Assembly (NCBI GenBank): GCA_017694415.1
Contig: JADIMW010000083.1
Location: forward strand, 1-57,162
Reading direction: 5' to 3'
Origin: Candidatus Caccoplasma merdipullorum
GTDB lineage: Bacteria; Bacteroidota; Bacteroidia; Bacteroidales; G3-4614
DNA: 57,162 bases
The translations under genes were made by a program, and so were the position numbers. Under the pieces are notes generated by a model. That model worked only from the letters and a program-made list of their open reading frames with translations. It searched no databases and was not told the origin of the DNA. The first letter of the stretch is position 1; every line of letters begins with the position of its first letter. Shown here piece after piece: positions 1-8,545 of this stretch.

Positions 1-2
1 AG

Positions 3-125
3 CTTGTAACGCTTCAAAAGACAAATGATTGCGAAGCATATATCCCGCTGCCGTCATACATAAATACCCGTTATATAATATCGGTGAAATTTGCCGACGG
101 CGAAAAAAGAGCCTTTAAACTCTGA
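3..125 (+). CDS. C-terminal end of an unidentified protein (partial)
   Basis: An open frame enters from the left edge and ends at a TGA at 123-125, giving about 40 residues ending in ISVKFADGEKRAFKL. The alternation of hydrophobic and charged residues looks like a closing beta-strand, but there is too little to name a family. The next gene is convergent, on the minus strand. It could be a chance frame. Confidence 0.45.
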   Translation, partial: LVTLQKTNDCEAYIPLPSYINTRYIISVKFADGEKRAFKL

Positions 126-270
126 CGAGGCAGTGCAATATCCGGGCGTCGCTTTTCAAAAACAGGATTGACGCGAAAAAGGAGCGGCACTGTTCCGTAA
201 CCGACCAAAAGCATGGCAAGCCCGTCTCCATGCACCGAACCTTTGCACCGGCGTACGCTGCCACCCGCGG

Positions 271-1629
271 CTATTCACCTATTATTTGCAGCTCGGCGAC
301 ACCGGTACGAGCCTCCAGCCATTTCTTAAAAGTATCGTATGTCGCAGCCGGCATGCGACGTTCGTATTTCACTATCGCAACCGTGGCATCCTTAGTCGTA
401 CCCGATTCAATGTCGCTGAACAGAGTGCGGGTTATGGCCAGACCGGCCACTTGCGGAAAAAGTATTTTAGCTTCAGGAGCAACAACTTTGGCAAGCGTGT
501 CGTAAGCGACAAAATAAGCAATCTCCGATTTCAGCGAATCTATCACGTCCCGCTGTTTCTCTATACGCATCATGTTATCGGCATATATCTGTTGCAAAGT
601 CTGGTTTTCATTACCAACGTCGAACTCTTCCTGTCCGAACCCCTGCGATATTATCAGACGTGCTCCCGCTATCGGGCGCGGCAACCTCTCCTGTATCGCC
701 TTAATCGAGTCCTGCGGAATCTCCCGGCCTATAATCGAAACGGAAATCGTCCAGAGACCTTTTTCGTATTTAACCGATTTGTTTATTATCTGATTGCGGC
801 TCGTGTTGAACTCATCGTTTAAAAAGTTGTAAGCCGTTGTGGTAATATAGTTGTCCCTTATCATGTTGTACGTAATTATTACGCTGGGGACTACCGTGGC
901 AAAGAGTATGGCGTAAACAATACGTTCGACGGTAACCTGCCTCTGAGGGTCGATAAACTGCTTTTTGGGGAACTTCATAAGTTTAGTTCCGATAGTCGTG
1001 GCAAAAGCGATAAAAACCGAATTTATGAAAAACAGGTAAAACGCCCCTAAAAAATAGTGCATGTTACCGTTGGCAAGACCGAATCCGGCCGTACAGAGCG
1101 GCGGCATAAGAGCAGTGGCAATCGCCACGCCCGGCAGGACGTTCCCCTTTTGTTTCGTCGATACCGCCACAATCCCCGCAGCCCCGCCGAACAAAGCTAT
1201 AAGTACGTCGTATATCGTAGGCGAAGTTCGGGCAAGCAGTTCCGAACGGGCATCGTTGAGCGGCGAAACGAGGAAATACACCATCGAAGTCAGCACACTG
1301 AAAAGAGTTGCGACGGCAAGATTCTTTACCGATTTTTTTATCAGCTCAAAATCGTATATGCCAAGTCCGAGTCCCACACCCATAATAGGACCCATAAGCG
1401 GCGATATAAGCATTGCACCGATTATTACCGCGGCAGAATTTACATCAAGCCCCAAAGAAGCTATGAAAACGGCGAATATCAGAATCCACAGGCTGGAGCC
1501 CTTGAATTCCGTTCCCTCGCGTATGGCATCCATGGTAACCTGCACACTCTCCCTGTCGTCTTTCTGGTCGAAGGCATTACGCAGGAAAGCCCTTACCGTT
1601 CCGGGCAACATATCTTTAAACTTTTCCAT
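271..1629 (-). CDS. DUF389 family membrane protein
   Basis: This 452-residue protein matches the DUF389 family. The hallmark is the segment at residues 45-92 with LDVNSAAVIIGAMLISPLMG, a hydrophobic stretch rich in small residues. About six membrane segments lie between residues 45 and 215, one more lies near 235-253, and a soluble tail follows. The family's function is not established; a transport or stress role is often suspected. The N-terminal 40 residues are charged and cytoplasmic-looking. It lies 190 bases downstream of the flippase gene on the same strand, so it may be the last gene of the LPS operon or have its own promoter. Confidence 0.9.
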   Translation of the reverse strand: MEKFKDMLPGTVRAFLRNAFDQKDDRESVQVTMDAIREGTEFKGSSLWILIFAVFIASLGLDVNSAAVIIGAMLISPLMGPIMGVGLGLGIYDFELIKKSVKNLAVATLFSVLTSMVYFLVSPLNDARSELLARTSPTIYDVLIALFGGAAGIVAVSTKQKGNVLPGVAIATALMPPLCTAGFGLANGNMHYFLGAFYLFFINSVFIAFATTIGTKLMKFPKKQFIDPQRQVTVERIVYAILFATVVPSVIITYNMIRDNYITTTAYNFLNDEFNTSRNQIINKSVKYEKGLWTISVSIIGREIPQDSIKAIQERLPRPIAGARLIISQGFGQEEFDVGNENQTLQQIYADNMMRIEKQRDVIDSLKSEIAYFVAYDTLAKVVAPEAKILFPQVAGLAITRTLFSDIESGTTKDATVAIVKYERRMPAATYDTFKKWLEARTGVAELQIIGE

Positions 1630-1819
1630 AACGAATAAAAGTTAATTACAATATCCCTGTTTTGACAGATATAACAATATAATCGTCGAAATGTGCGGCA
1701 GATAAAAACGTTCAGCCCGGGAAATAACCCGATGCCCGAAGGAAAGAACGACATGCAGTCCCGCGACAAACCGATACCGTTCCGCTATCGTGAGCCTGCG
1801 ACAAAAACAATACCTTAAT

Positions 1820-3322
1820 TTACCGGTGCAGTATTTTCCTTATGTCGGCCATACTTACATGCATATCCCTTTTAAAAGCATACAAGACGAACAGAACCAG
1901 CAGCAACGTGCGGAAAGCATAACTTGCCACTTCGTTCTCGATAGGAACATATACGGCAGCCGCGTAAGCCGCAACCGCTATGGCCGAATACGCAGCAATG
2001 CCCTTAAGGTCGTATTTTATCGGGAAGTAGTGTTGCCCTATGAAGTACGACGACAACATCATGGCAAGATAACAGAAAAATGCGCCCCAGGCGCAGGCCA
2101 TATACCCGTACTGCGGGACAAAATCGATATTTATGGCCGCCGTTATCACGAATCCACCCAACGAAAACCATGCCCCCCATTGCGTGCGGTCGGTCAGTTT
2201 GTACCACAGCGACAAGTTGTAGAACACGCCGAAGAATATTTCGCCGGCCATTACAACAGGGACAATCTTCACCCCTTTAAAATACTCGGCCGGCATTACA
2301 AGTTTTACAATATCAATATAGAACATTACGGCGAGGAAGATGAACAGCGAAAATATTATGAAATATTTCATTGCCGAAGCATACGTCTCCTTGCTCTTGT
2401 CGAGGCTCTCCTCGCGGTTTTTTGCAAAAATGAACGGTTCGTAGGCGAAGCGGAACGCCTGAGTGAACATCACCATAACTATCGCCACCTTGTATGCCGC
2501 CCCGTAAACTCCGAGTTCCCCCATAAAATCGGGACGACCCGAAGCGAGGGTAGGGTAGAACATCTTGTCGAACGTCTGGTTCATTATTCCGGCCACGCCC
2601 AATATAAGCAGCGGGAACGAGTAGCGCAGCATCCTTTTCCACAACGACAGGTCGAAACGATATTTAATACCCGTCAGTTCCGGCAGCAGCATTACCAGAG
2701 TTACCGCCGAACTGATAAGGTTTGAAATAAAAATATATTCCACCAGCCTGTCGGGGTTGAAGAACCACGATACGGCATCGGGGTTATTCTTATATATGGC
2801 CGGGCAAACAAGAAAAAAGAACAAGTTCAAAGCTATGTTTATCGCAATCGACAGCAGTTTAAGAGCAGCGAAGCGGAGAGCCTTTTGCTTGTAGCGCAGA
2901 AAAGCGAACGGCAGCGACGTAAAGGCATCGATGGCAATTATAATGGAAAGCATCATAACACACGCCTCTCCGTCGGGGTATCCGAGTGCGGACGATAAAG
3001 GTTTCAGGAATATTGCGACGAGGACGAAAAACAGAGTCGAAGTAGTCGCCAGCGAAATAAGCCCAGTGGTATAAACCGTCATCGGGTCCTTGCAGTTCTT
3101 GTCGTTTGCAAAGCGGAAAAAGCCGGTCTCCAGTCCGTACGTCAAGATTATCAGCAGCAATGCCATAAACGCGTACAGATTCGTTACTATACCGTATTCC
3201 GAAGTGCTCTTGAGAACATTTATATATAAAAAGACAAAGCACCAGTTGAGAAAACGTCCCAGTATGCTGCTCAATCCATATACGGCCGTCTCTTTGGCCA
3301 ATCTCTTAATTCCCCCTGCCAT
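1820..3322 (-). CDS. Polysaccharide/lipid-linked oligosaccharide flippase (MATE/Wzx-like)
   Basis: This 500-residue integral membrane protein has roughly 12-14 hydrophobic segments spread over its whole length and no soluble domain. The N-terminus (RLAKETAVYGLSSILGRFLN, then the G-LETGFFRFA segment near residues 65-75) is typical of the polysaccharide biosynthesis/Wzx branch of the MOP exporter superfamily. Such proteins move undecaprenyl-linked sugars across the inner membrane. It starts 34 bases after ruvB and shares its operon with a glycosyltransferase and an LPS-kinase-like protein, which supports a role in surface polysaccharide or LPS assembly. The substrate cannot be read from sequence. 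Confidence 0.88.
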   Translation of the reverse strand: MAGGIKRLAKETAVYGLSSILGRFLNWCFVFLYINVLKSTSEYGIVTNLYAFMALLLIILTYGLETGFFRFANDKNCKDPMTVYTTGLISLATTSTLFFVLVAIFLKPLSSALGYPDGEACVMMLSIIIAIDAFTSLPFAFLRYKQKALRFAALKLLSIAINIALNLFFFLVCPAIYKNNPDAVSWFFNPDRLVEYIFISNLISSAVTLVMLLPELTGIKYRFDLSLWKRMLRYSFPLLILGVAGIMNQTFDKMFYPTLASGRPDFMGELGVYGAAYKVAIVMVMFTQAFRFAYEPFIFAKNREESLDKSKETYASAMKYFIIFSLFIFLAVMFYIDIVKLVMPAEYFKGVKIVPVVMAGEIFFGVFYNLSLWYKLTDRTQWGAWFSLGGFVITAAINIDFVPQYGYMACAWGAFFCYLAMMLSSYFIGQHYFPIKYDLKGIAAYSAIAVAAYAAAVYVPIENEVASYAFRTLLLVLFVLYAFKRDMHVSMADIRKILHR

Positions 3323-3356
3323 TTGTCGGTTGCAATTACAGCGTAGTAGAAAAAGT

Positions 3357-4379
3357 TTAAAAAAGCGTATTCTGTATCGGCCCGCGCGTGCGTCCCAAAT
3401 GCGAGTATGCCAGCGGTGTGGCCTCGCGTCCGCGCGGTGTCCGTTTCAGGAATCCCTCCTTAATCAGGAACGGCTCGAACACCTCCTCCAGCGTCCCGGC
3501 ATCCTCGCCGAGCGCGGTGGATATAGTGTTAAGCCCTACCGGCCCTCCGTTGAACTTGTCTATTATAATGCTCAATATCTTGTTGTCGGTTTCGTCGAGT
3601 CCGAATTTGTCGATATTCAGAGCTTCAAGAGCGAATTTCGCAATATCGAGAGTTATCTCGCCCCGCCCCTTTATCTGCGCGAAATCCCTTACCCTGCGAA
3701 GCAACGCATTCGCTATACGTGGCGTTCCGCGGCTCCGCATGGCAATTTCGGCGGCGGCATCCGATGTACACGCCACATTCAGAATCTTTGCCGAACGTTT
3801 TATTATCCCGCCCAGAACCTTGTGGTCGTAATATTCCAGATGGCAGTTTATCCCGAACCTTGCCCTCAGCGGGCTTGTGAGCAATCCGCTGCGCGTGGTC
3901 GCACCCACAAGAGTAAAAGGGTTCAGGTCTATCTGTATGGAGCGCGCGCTCGGCCCTTTGTCAATCATTATGTCTATTCTGAAATCCTCCATTGCCGAAT
4001 AGAGGTACTCCTCCACTATCGGGCTGAGACGGTGAATCTCGTCGATAAAAAGCACGTCGTTCGTATCGAGCGATGTCAGCAGGCCGGCAAGATCGCCCGG
4101 TTTGTCGAGTACGGGGCCCGAAGTAACCTTGAACCCCACTCCGAGCTCGTTTGCTATAATGTTGGCCAGCGTAGTCTTCCCCAGACCCGGAGGGCCGTAC
4201 AGCAGTACATGGTCGAGCGATTCGCCGCGCAGTTTGGCTGCGGCGACGAACACCTCCAGATTATCAATTATCTTGCCCTGTCCGTTGAAATCGTCGAACC
4301 TCAGCGGACGCAACACCCGGTCCTGCTCCCTGTCTTCGTCGCGGAACCGTGCTGCACGTATATCGAAATCGTCATTCAT
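3357..4379 (-). CDS. ruvB: Holliday junction branch migration helicase RuvB
   Basis: RuvB is the AAA+ motor that drives branch migration of Holliday junctions with RuvA. The 340-residue length is typical. Walker A is GPPGLGKT at residues 62-69, Walker B LFIDEIH is near 110-116, sensor 1 GATTR is at 159-163, and an arginine-finger segment PLRARFGI lies near 170-177. The C-terminal winged helix ends with [17 protein letters not shown]. The stop codon of the following kinase-like gene's neighbour frame abuts the ruvB start exactly, so ruvB is translated within an envelope-polysaccharide operon rather than next to ruvA or ruvC. Confidence 0.98.
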   Translation of the reverse strand: MNDDFDIRAARFRDEDREQDRVLRPLRFDDFNGQGKIIDNLEVFVAAAKLRGESLDHVLLYGPPGLGKTTLANIIANELGVGFKVTSGPVLDKPGDLAGLLTSLDTNDVLFIDEIHRLSPIVEEYLYSAMEDFRIDIMIDKGPSARSIQIDLNPFTLVGATTRSGLLTSPLRARFGINCHLEYYDHKVLGGIIKRSAKILNVACTSDAAAEIAMRSRGTPRIANALLRRVRDFAQIKGRGEITLDIAKFALEALNIDKFGLDETDNKILSIIIDKFNGGPVGLNTISTALGEDAGTLEEVFEPFLIKEGFLKRTPRGREATPLAYSHLGRTRGPIQNTLF

Positions 4380-5132
4380 TTACTTTGTCTTTTTCAGCTT
4401 CTTTTTAAGAGCAATCTTCCTGTCGGTCTTTTCCCAGAAATCCCTGCTGTATCCGGCAGCCTCTTCAAAAGCCTCCCTCTTGTCCCAGCCGCAGAGCGAA
4501 GCATATTCGTCAATCATTATCTTCAGTACCTCGTCCGACCGTGTCAGCCGTCTGAAATTTCTCAGTCTCTCCTCTCTCGTCAGCGGCACGTCGAAACGCA
4601 TCCTGTTCAGGTCGATAATGCTGAACGAGGCTTTGCCGTCGCCGTCCACCGAAAAAAGGATGTTGCCGGGCGAATAGTCCAGATGCAGGATATTGTTGTC
4701 GTGAATCAGTTTAGTGAATCGGGCGAACTGTTTTATTATCTCCTCGCCGGAGTTTACGAAATCCACATACTGCCGCATCATGTAAGGCGAATCGTCAGCC
4801 AGAGACACGAAATACGAACGGTGTAGCAGCCCGCATCGTTTCAATTCCATATATGCGACAGGGCATGGAGTTTTTATGCCGTAATCCGTCAGTCTCGCGG
4901 CATTCTCGTATGCCCTTTGCGCTTTGCTTTTCCTGAAAAAGGTATATGCCAGTCTGTTGATGAATATCGGTACGGCGTACCGTTTTACCACAAAGTCGGT
5001 ATTCCCGTGCGAGATGCGTTTAAGCGTATTGCGGGCCTGATATACGATACTCCCTTCGCTGTCGAATATCTTAGGGATAGAACCTATCCACTCGCTTATA
5101 TCCAGAAAGTCTCTATTTATTACCTTTTTCAT
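4380..5132 (-). CDS. Kdo/WaaP-like lipopolysaccharide kinase family protein
   Basis: This 250-residue protein has a compact protein-kinase fold of the type that phosphorylates LPS core sugars. A candidate ATP-binding lysine is K50 in FVVKRY. The catalytic loop HLDYSPGN is at residues 150-157, and the metal-binding motif is IDLNR at 173-177 in place of DFG. This variant is common in Kdo kinase and WaaP relatives. The C-terminus is very lysine-rich. The gene overlaps the upstream GT9 gene by 20 bases and abuts ruvB, so the three are co-translated. Phosphorylation of Kdo or heptose is inferred from family and context. Confidence 0.85.
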   Translation of the reverse strand: MKKVINRDFLDISEWIGSIPKIFDSEGSIVYQARNTLKRISHGNTDFVVKRYAVPIFINRLAYTFFRKSKAQRAYENAARLTDYGIKTPCPVAYMELKRCGLLHRSYFVSLADDSPYMMRQYVDFVNSGEEIIKQFARFTKLIHDNNILHLDYSPGNILFSVDGDGKASFSIIDLNRMRFDVPLTREERLRNFRRLTRSDEVLKIMIDEYASLCGWDKREAFEEAAGYSRDFWEKTDRKIALKKKLKKTK

Positions 5133-6174
5133 CGTTTTTCTCTACAATACACGCAATCCTTTCCGCAACCGATTCCGGCGGAATGTCGAGGCATTCGTAA
5201 TTGCCCTTGTAACACGGCAGGCTTCCGAAAATAGAACAGGGACGGCAAGCAATGTCGCGCTGCATTACCGAATTCTCGGTAAGCCCCCAGCCGAGGAATC
5301 CCGCGTACGGATGAGTAGCCCCCCATATCGACAGTACGGGAGTCCCCAATATCGAAGCAATGTGCATGTTGGCCGAATCCATCGAAACAAGCAGGTCGAG
5401 CTGTTTAATGAACTTCATCTCCCGGGCAAACCCCAATCTCTCGGGAACAAGAGAAAAAACATTGTCGTACGATGCACACCACGATTCGAACAACTCTTTC
5501 TCCAACGGCGAACCTAACAGAAAAATCCTGTACCCACCCTTTTCCGAAAGAAGTTTTACAACCTGCTCCATTTTCTGTGCCGGATAGTTTTTCCCCCTGT
5601 GCTTCGAAACGGGGGCGATACCAATCCATTTTTCTCCGCTTAGACCGTTTCTGACAAGTCTTTCCGGCAAGTCGCCGCAGTCCGATGCGCCGACAGGCGT
5701 AAAGTTGCCCGAATAGCGGAACCCGAGTTGCCTGAAAACATCGGCATACCGTTCGAACGAAGACTTAAGTTGAACGAAACACCCCTTTTCATGATTGACA
5801 AGTCGCTGCTTCTCCTTCCTTCCCTTGTCGATAGATACCGTTTTTGCCCCGGTAAGCGAAAACAAGAACCGGAGCAGTTTCGAACGCAGAACATCATGCA
5901 GGTCGGCAACAGCATCGAAGTTCCTCTCCTTAATCCCGAAGAAAAGTTTGAAAATCCCTCTCACCCCCCTGTATTGATTCTTCGTATCGACGGGGACAAT
6001 GTCGAGGTTTTCCGGCGCATCGACGAAAAGCTGCCTCGCCGCCGACGATGTCAGCAGCGTGAATTTGCAGTCGGGATAAGCCCGGCAGACGGGGTAAACC
6101 ACCGGAATTGTCATAACCACGTCGCCCAGAGCCGAAAGGCGCATTACAAGTATGTTCTTGAACGGTTGTCCCAT
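5113..6174 (-). CDS. Glycosyltransferase family 9 (heptosyltransferase-like)
   Basis: This 353-residue protein has the two-domain GT-B fold of ADP-heptose:LPS heptosyltransferases. The N-terminus ILVMRLSALGDVVMTIPV is the family's signature Rossmann start. The C-terminal half carries WIGIAPVSKHRGKNYP, then LVSMDSANMHIASILGTPVLSIWG near residues 255-285, the conserved donor-binding region. A cysteine-rich stretch (IACRPCSIFGSLPCYKG) follows, common in Bacteroidales members. It transfers a sugar to the LPS inner core on the cytoplasmic face of the inner membrane. It starts 13 bases after the DUF4254 gene and overlaps the kinase gene, consistent with one LPS-core operon. The acceptor is unknown. 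Confidence 0.9.
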   Translation of the reverse strand: MGQPFKNILVMRLSALGDVVMTIPVVYPVCRAYPDCKFTLLTSSAARQLFVDAPENLDIVPVDTKNQYRGVRGIFKLFFGIKERNFDAVADLHDVLRSKLLRFLFSLTGAKTVSIDKGRKEKQRLVNHEKGCFVQLKSSFERYADVFRQLGFRYSGNFTPVGASDCGDLPERLVRNGLSGEKWIGIAPVSKHRGKNYPAQKMEQVVKLLSEKGGYRIFLLGSPLEKELFESWCASYDNVFSLVPERLGFAREMKFIKQLDLLVSMDSANMHIASILGTPVLSIWGATHPYAGFLGWGLTENSVMQRDIACRPCSIFGSLPCYKGNYECLDIPPESVAERIACIVEKNDEKGNK

Positions 6175-6187
6175 ATCGGGGAGAGAG

Positions 6188-6793
6188 CTATTTTTTACCG
6201 TAAAGTACAGGATTCAGTTCAGGGTCGTTGTACATTTTCATCTGTCGGTAAACCTTCATGTACTTTCTCCCGCAGGCTATATCGTCGAGCAGCGTGTCAA
6301 TCGCCGCAGTAAGGTCGGCTCTCTGTTCGAGCAAGACGGCAAGTTTGGCTTTGCACTGCTGTTTGTGAGCTTCCGACGAATCGCCTCTCTCCACCTCCTG
6401 CTGCATGTGGTATATTTTCAGTGCCAGAATAGAAAGGCGGTCGATTGCCCATGCCGGACTCTCCGTGTTTATCGTCGCATCGTCCAGCGGCTTAACATCC
6501 TTGTATTTCTCCAGAAAATACGTGTCGATATGCTCCACCAGATCCGTTCTGTCCTGATTCGACTTGTCGATGCGCCTTTTTATGTAGAGAGCCGTTATAG
6601 GTTCAATGTCCGGGTTGCGGATAATATCCTCCAGATGCCATTGTACGGTATCAATCCAGCATTTCCTGTACAAGAGCGATTCAATCTTGTCGTTCTCGAA
6701 AGGATTCTGGATACACGCATCAACATCATCCCTTTTATGGTAGTCCAAACAGGCGTTCCAAAATATACGGTTACACTTTTCGCAGAATGTCAT
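6188..6793 (-). CDS. DUF4254 domain protein
   Basis: This 201-residue protein has the features of DUF4254, a family largely confined to Bacteroidota. The N-terminus has a small CEKCNRIFWNACLDYH stretch, followed by mostly helical sequence with SPAWAIDRLSILALKIYHM near residues 120-140. There is no signal peptide and no membrane segment, so it is cytoplasmic. It is the first gene of the operon leading to GT9, kinase, ruvB and flippase, with a promoter-like sequence about 35 bases upstream. Its position suggests a link to LPS synthesis, but no reaction is known. Confidence 0.85.
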   Translation of the reverse strand: MTFCEKCNRIFWNACLDYHKRDDVDACIQNPFENDKIESLLYRKCWIDTVQWHLEDIIRNPDIEPITALYIKRRIDKSNQDRTDLVEHIDTYFLEKYKDVKPLDDATINTESPAWAIDRLSILALKIYHMQQEVERGDSSEAHKQQCKAKLAVLLEQRADLTAAIDTLLDDIACGRKYMKVYRQMKMYNDPELNPVLYGKK

Positions 6794-6829
6794 GGCAATA
6801 TCGGTTTAAACTCAAAAAAAACTTAGCTA

Positions 6830-6860
6830 CAAAGAAAAGAAATGTTTTGCTAACATACAA
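6830..6860 (-). promoter_or_regulatory. Candidate promoter of the LPS/ruvB operon
   Basis: Read on the minus strand, TTTCTTTG (6837-6830) resembles the Bacteroidota -7 element TAnnTTTG. An ATTG at about 6861-6858 sits 20 bases upstream in the -33 position. Initiation would fall about 30 bases before the DUF4254 start codon. One mismatch in each element keeps the confidence moderate. Confidence 0.45.
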
Positions 6861-7000
6861 TTTTTGCAGACAAATAATCCCTGTTTAAAACAGTACGGCA
6901 ACCCGTTTCCGTAAAAACTCTTACCGTATCGGAACATCGGCGGCATAAACACACGCTGCCCGAACAAAAGGAAGGGATAAAAAGTTGCAGATACGATAAT

Positions 7001-7034
7001 TTTGAAAAAGCAACCGTACGATTTTATACCTTTG
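7001..7034 (+). promoter_or_regulatory. Promoter of pdxB
   Basis: TTTG at 7001-7004, 22 bases, then TACCTTTG at 7027-7034 matches the Bacteroidota sigma-ABfr consensus. Initiation near 7041 leaves a leader of about 29 bases before the pdxB ATG. Confidence 0.6.
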
Positions 7035-7069
7035 CAGAGAAGAAAAAACATAAACAAAACCATACGACC

Positions 7070-8170
7070 ATGAAGATAGTAGCAGATGCCAATATCCCGT
7101 ATATAAAAGGAAGGCTGGAAGAATATGGAGAAGTAACCTACGTCCCGACCGAAGAGATAGACGCGGCGGCGGTAAAAGAAGCCGACATACTGTTTGTGCG
7201 CACGCCGACGAAATGCCGACCCGCTTTGCTGGAAGGGAGCCGCTGCCGTTTTATAGCGACGGCAAGTTGCGGCTTTGACCATATCGATACGGAGTATTGT
7301 GCGGCACACTCGATAGAGTGGCGCAACGCGCCCGGTTGCAATGCCCCGTCCGTGGCGCAGTACATACTGGCATCACTCCTGCTTTATATGGATGCAGTCG
7401 GTTCTGCACCCGAAAAACATACCGTGGGGATAATCGGTGCAGGACACGTCGGGAGTGCTGTAGCCGCAGCACTTCGCAAAGTCGGCTTCAACCTGTTGCT
7501 CAACGACCCTCCGCGCGCAGAAGCAGAGGGGGCGGACGGATTCGTACCTCTATCCGAAATAGAAGAAAAATGCGACATAATAACGCTGCATACCCCGCTG
7601 ATAAAAGAAGGCGCGCATCCGACACGGCATTTGGCCGATGCAGAGTTCTTCTCACGCCTCAAGCGCAAGCCCCTCTTTATAAATGCCGCCCGCGGCGGCG
7701 TTGCCGACGACAAAGCCGTACTCGAGGCAAAACATTCCGGACAGATACGCGACTTCATAATCGACTGTTGGGAGAATGAGCCCGCCGGGATATATCTGCC
7801 CCTTATGGACGAAGCATTTATCGCCACGCCCCACATAGCAGGATATTCCGACGACGGGAAAGCCGTCGGGTCGTACATGTCGCTCTGCGAAGTAGCCCGT
7901 TACTGCGGAGGAAAACAACCCGACATGCAATACCCGTCCGAACCCGACAATGCGGTTATCGACCTCGCCACGGCGAAAAACCCGCTGTTGGCCGCCGTGC
8001 TGCACTCATACGACCCGCGGAACGACTTCGCCCGATTAAAGAAAGCCCCGGACAGTTTCGAGGCGTTGCGCAACAACTATCCGTTTCGTCGGGAATACAA
8101 TGCATATCGAATCCAAAACGCCCCGAAAGAGTATGCCGGCATACTCGAAAACCTCGGATTCGGGCTCTAA
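7070..8170 (+). CDS. pdxB: 4-phosphoerythronate dehydrogenase PdxB
   Basis: PdxB oxidises 4-phospho-D-erythronate to 2-oxo-3-hydroxy-4-phosphobutanoate in the DXP-dependent route to pyridoxal phosphate. The 366-residue length, the NAPGCNAPSVAQY motif at residues 86-98, the GAGHVG dinucleotide-binding loop at 123-128, NAARGG with the catalytic arginine near 208, and TPHIAGYS with the catalytic histidine near 255 all fit PdxB rather than SerA. The extra C-terminal domain (about residues 285-366) is the PdxB dimerisation region. It has its own promoter and stands divergently from the LPS operon. Confidence 0.95.
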   Translation: MKIVADANIPYIKGRLEEYGEVTYVPTEEIDAAAVKEADILFVRTPTKCRPALLEGSRCRFIATASCGFDHIDTEYCAAHSIEWRNAPGCNAPSVAQYILASLLLYMDAVGSAPEKHTVGIIGAGHVGSAVAAALRKVGFNLLLNDPPRAEAEGADGFVPLSEIEEKCDIITLHTPLIKEGAHPTRHLADAEFFSRLKRKPLFINAARGGVADDKAVLEAKHSGQIRDFIIDCWENEPAGIYLPLMDEAFIATPHIAGYSDDGKAVGSYMSLCEVARYCGGKQPDMQYPSEPDNAVIDLATAKNPLLAAVLHSYDPRNDFARLKKAPDSFEALRNNYPFRREYNAYRIQNAPKEYAGILENLGFGL

Positions 8171-8248
8171 AATTGCACAAAAGGGCATCTTGTGTGCAAA
8201 AGATATAAAATTTAGTGCGAAATATTTTTTTACTTTTTGAAAATTGCG

Positions 8249-8256
8249 CAACTTTG
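8249..8256 (+). promoter_or_regulatory. Candidate -7 element upstream of acpP
   Basis: CAACTTTG at 8249-8256 followed by CAG resembles the Bacteroidota -7 box (TAnnTTTG) and sits 36 bases before the acpP start. No clear -33 TTTG is present at the right distance, as expected for a strong promoter supported by the A/T-rich tract 8205-8240. Confidence 0.35.
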
Positions 8257-8291
8257 CAGACGAAAAAATTTATTAACTAAAACTTAAAGTT

Positions 8292-8528
8292 ATGTCTGAG
8301 ATTGCATCAAAAGTAAAAGCTATTATCGTTGACAAATTGAGCGTACCCGAGTCGGAAGTAACCGAAGAGGCAAGTTTCACCAATGATCTCGGTGCTGATT
8401 CTTTGGATACCGTAGAGTTGATTATGGAATTCGAGAAAGAGTTTAACATAAACATTCCCGAAGATCAGTCGGAGAAAATAGCAACCGTAGGTGACGCTAT
8501 CAAATTTATCGAGTCCAAAGTTCAGTAA
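8292..8528 (+). CDS. acpP: Acyl carrier protein
   Basis: This is the 78-residue acidic carrier protein of type II fatty acid synthesis. The DSL motif ([10 protein letters not shown]) places the phosphopantetheine-bearing serine at residue 37. Helix-rich acidic sequence and the [15 protein letters not shown] ending are typical. It is followed after 17 bases by fabF and then rnc, the classic acpP-fabF-rnc arrangement of this phylum. It acts in the cytosol, holding acyl chains for FabF and also for lipid A and phospholipid acyltransferases. Confidence 0.98.
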   Translation: MSEIASKVKAIIVDKLSVPESEVTEEASFTNDLGADSLDTVELIMEFEKEFNINIPEDQSEKIATVGDAIKFIESKVQ

Positions 8529-8545
8529 TTGACACTTTTGCTTTT

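Noticed and set aside
3090..4826. 578-codon plus-strand frame opposite ruvB and the kinase gene
   Set aside because: It is antisense to two genes with complete catalytic motifs and its translation has no domain-like pattern; the length reflects low stop frequency opposite these codons.
6827..7309. 160-codon minus-strand frame between DUF4254 and pdxB
   Set aside because: It overlaps the pdxB promoter and the pdxB N-terminal codons and looks like a shadow, with no domain features.
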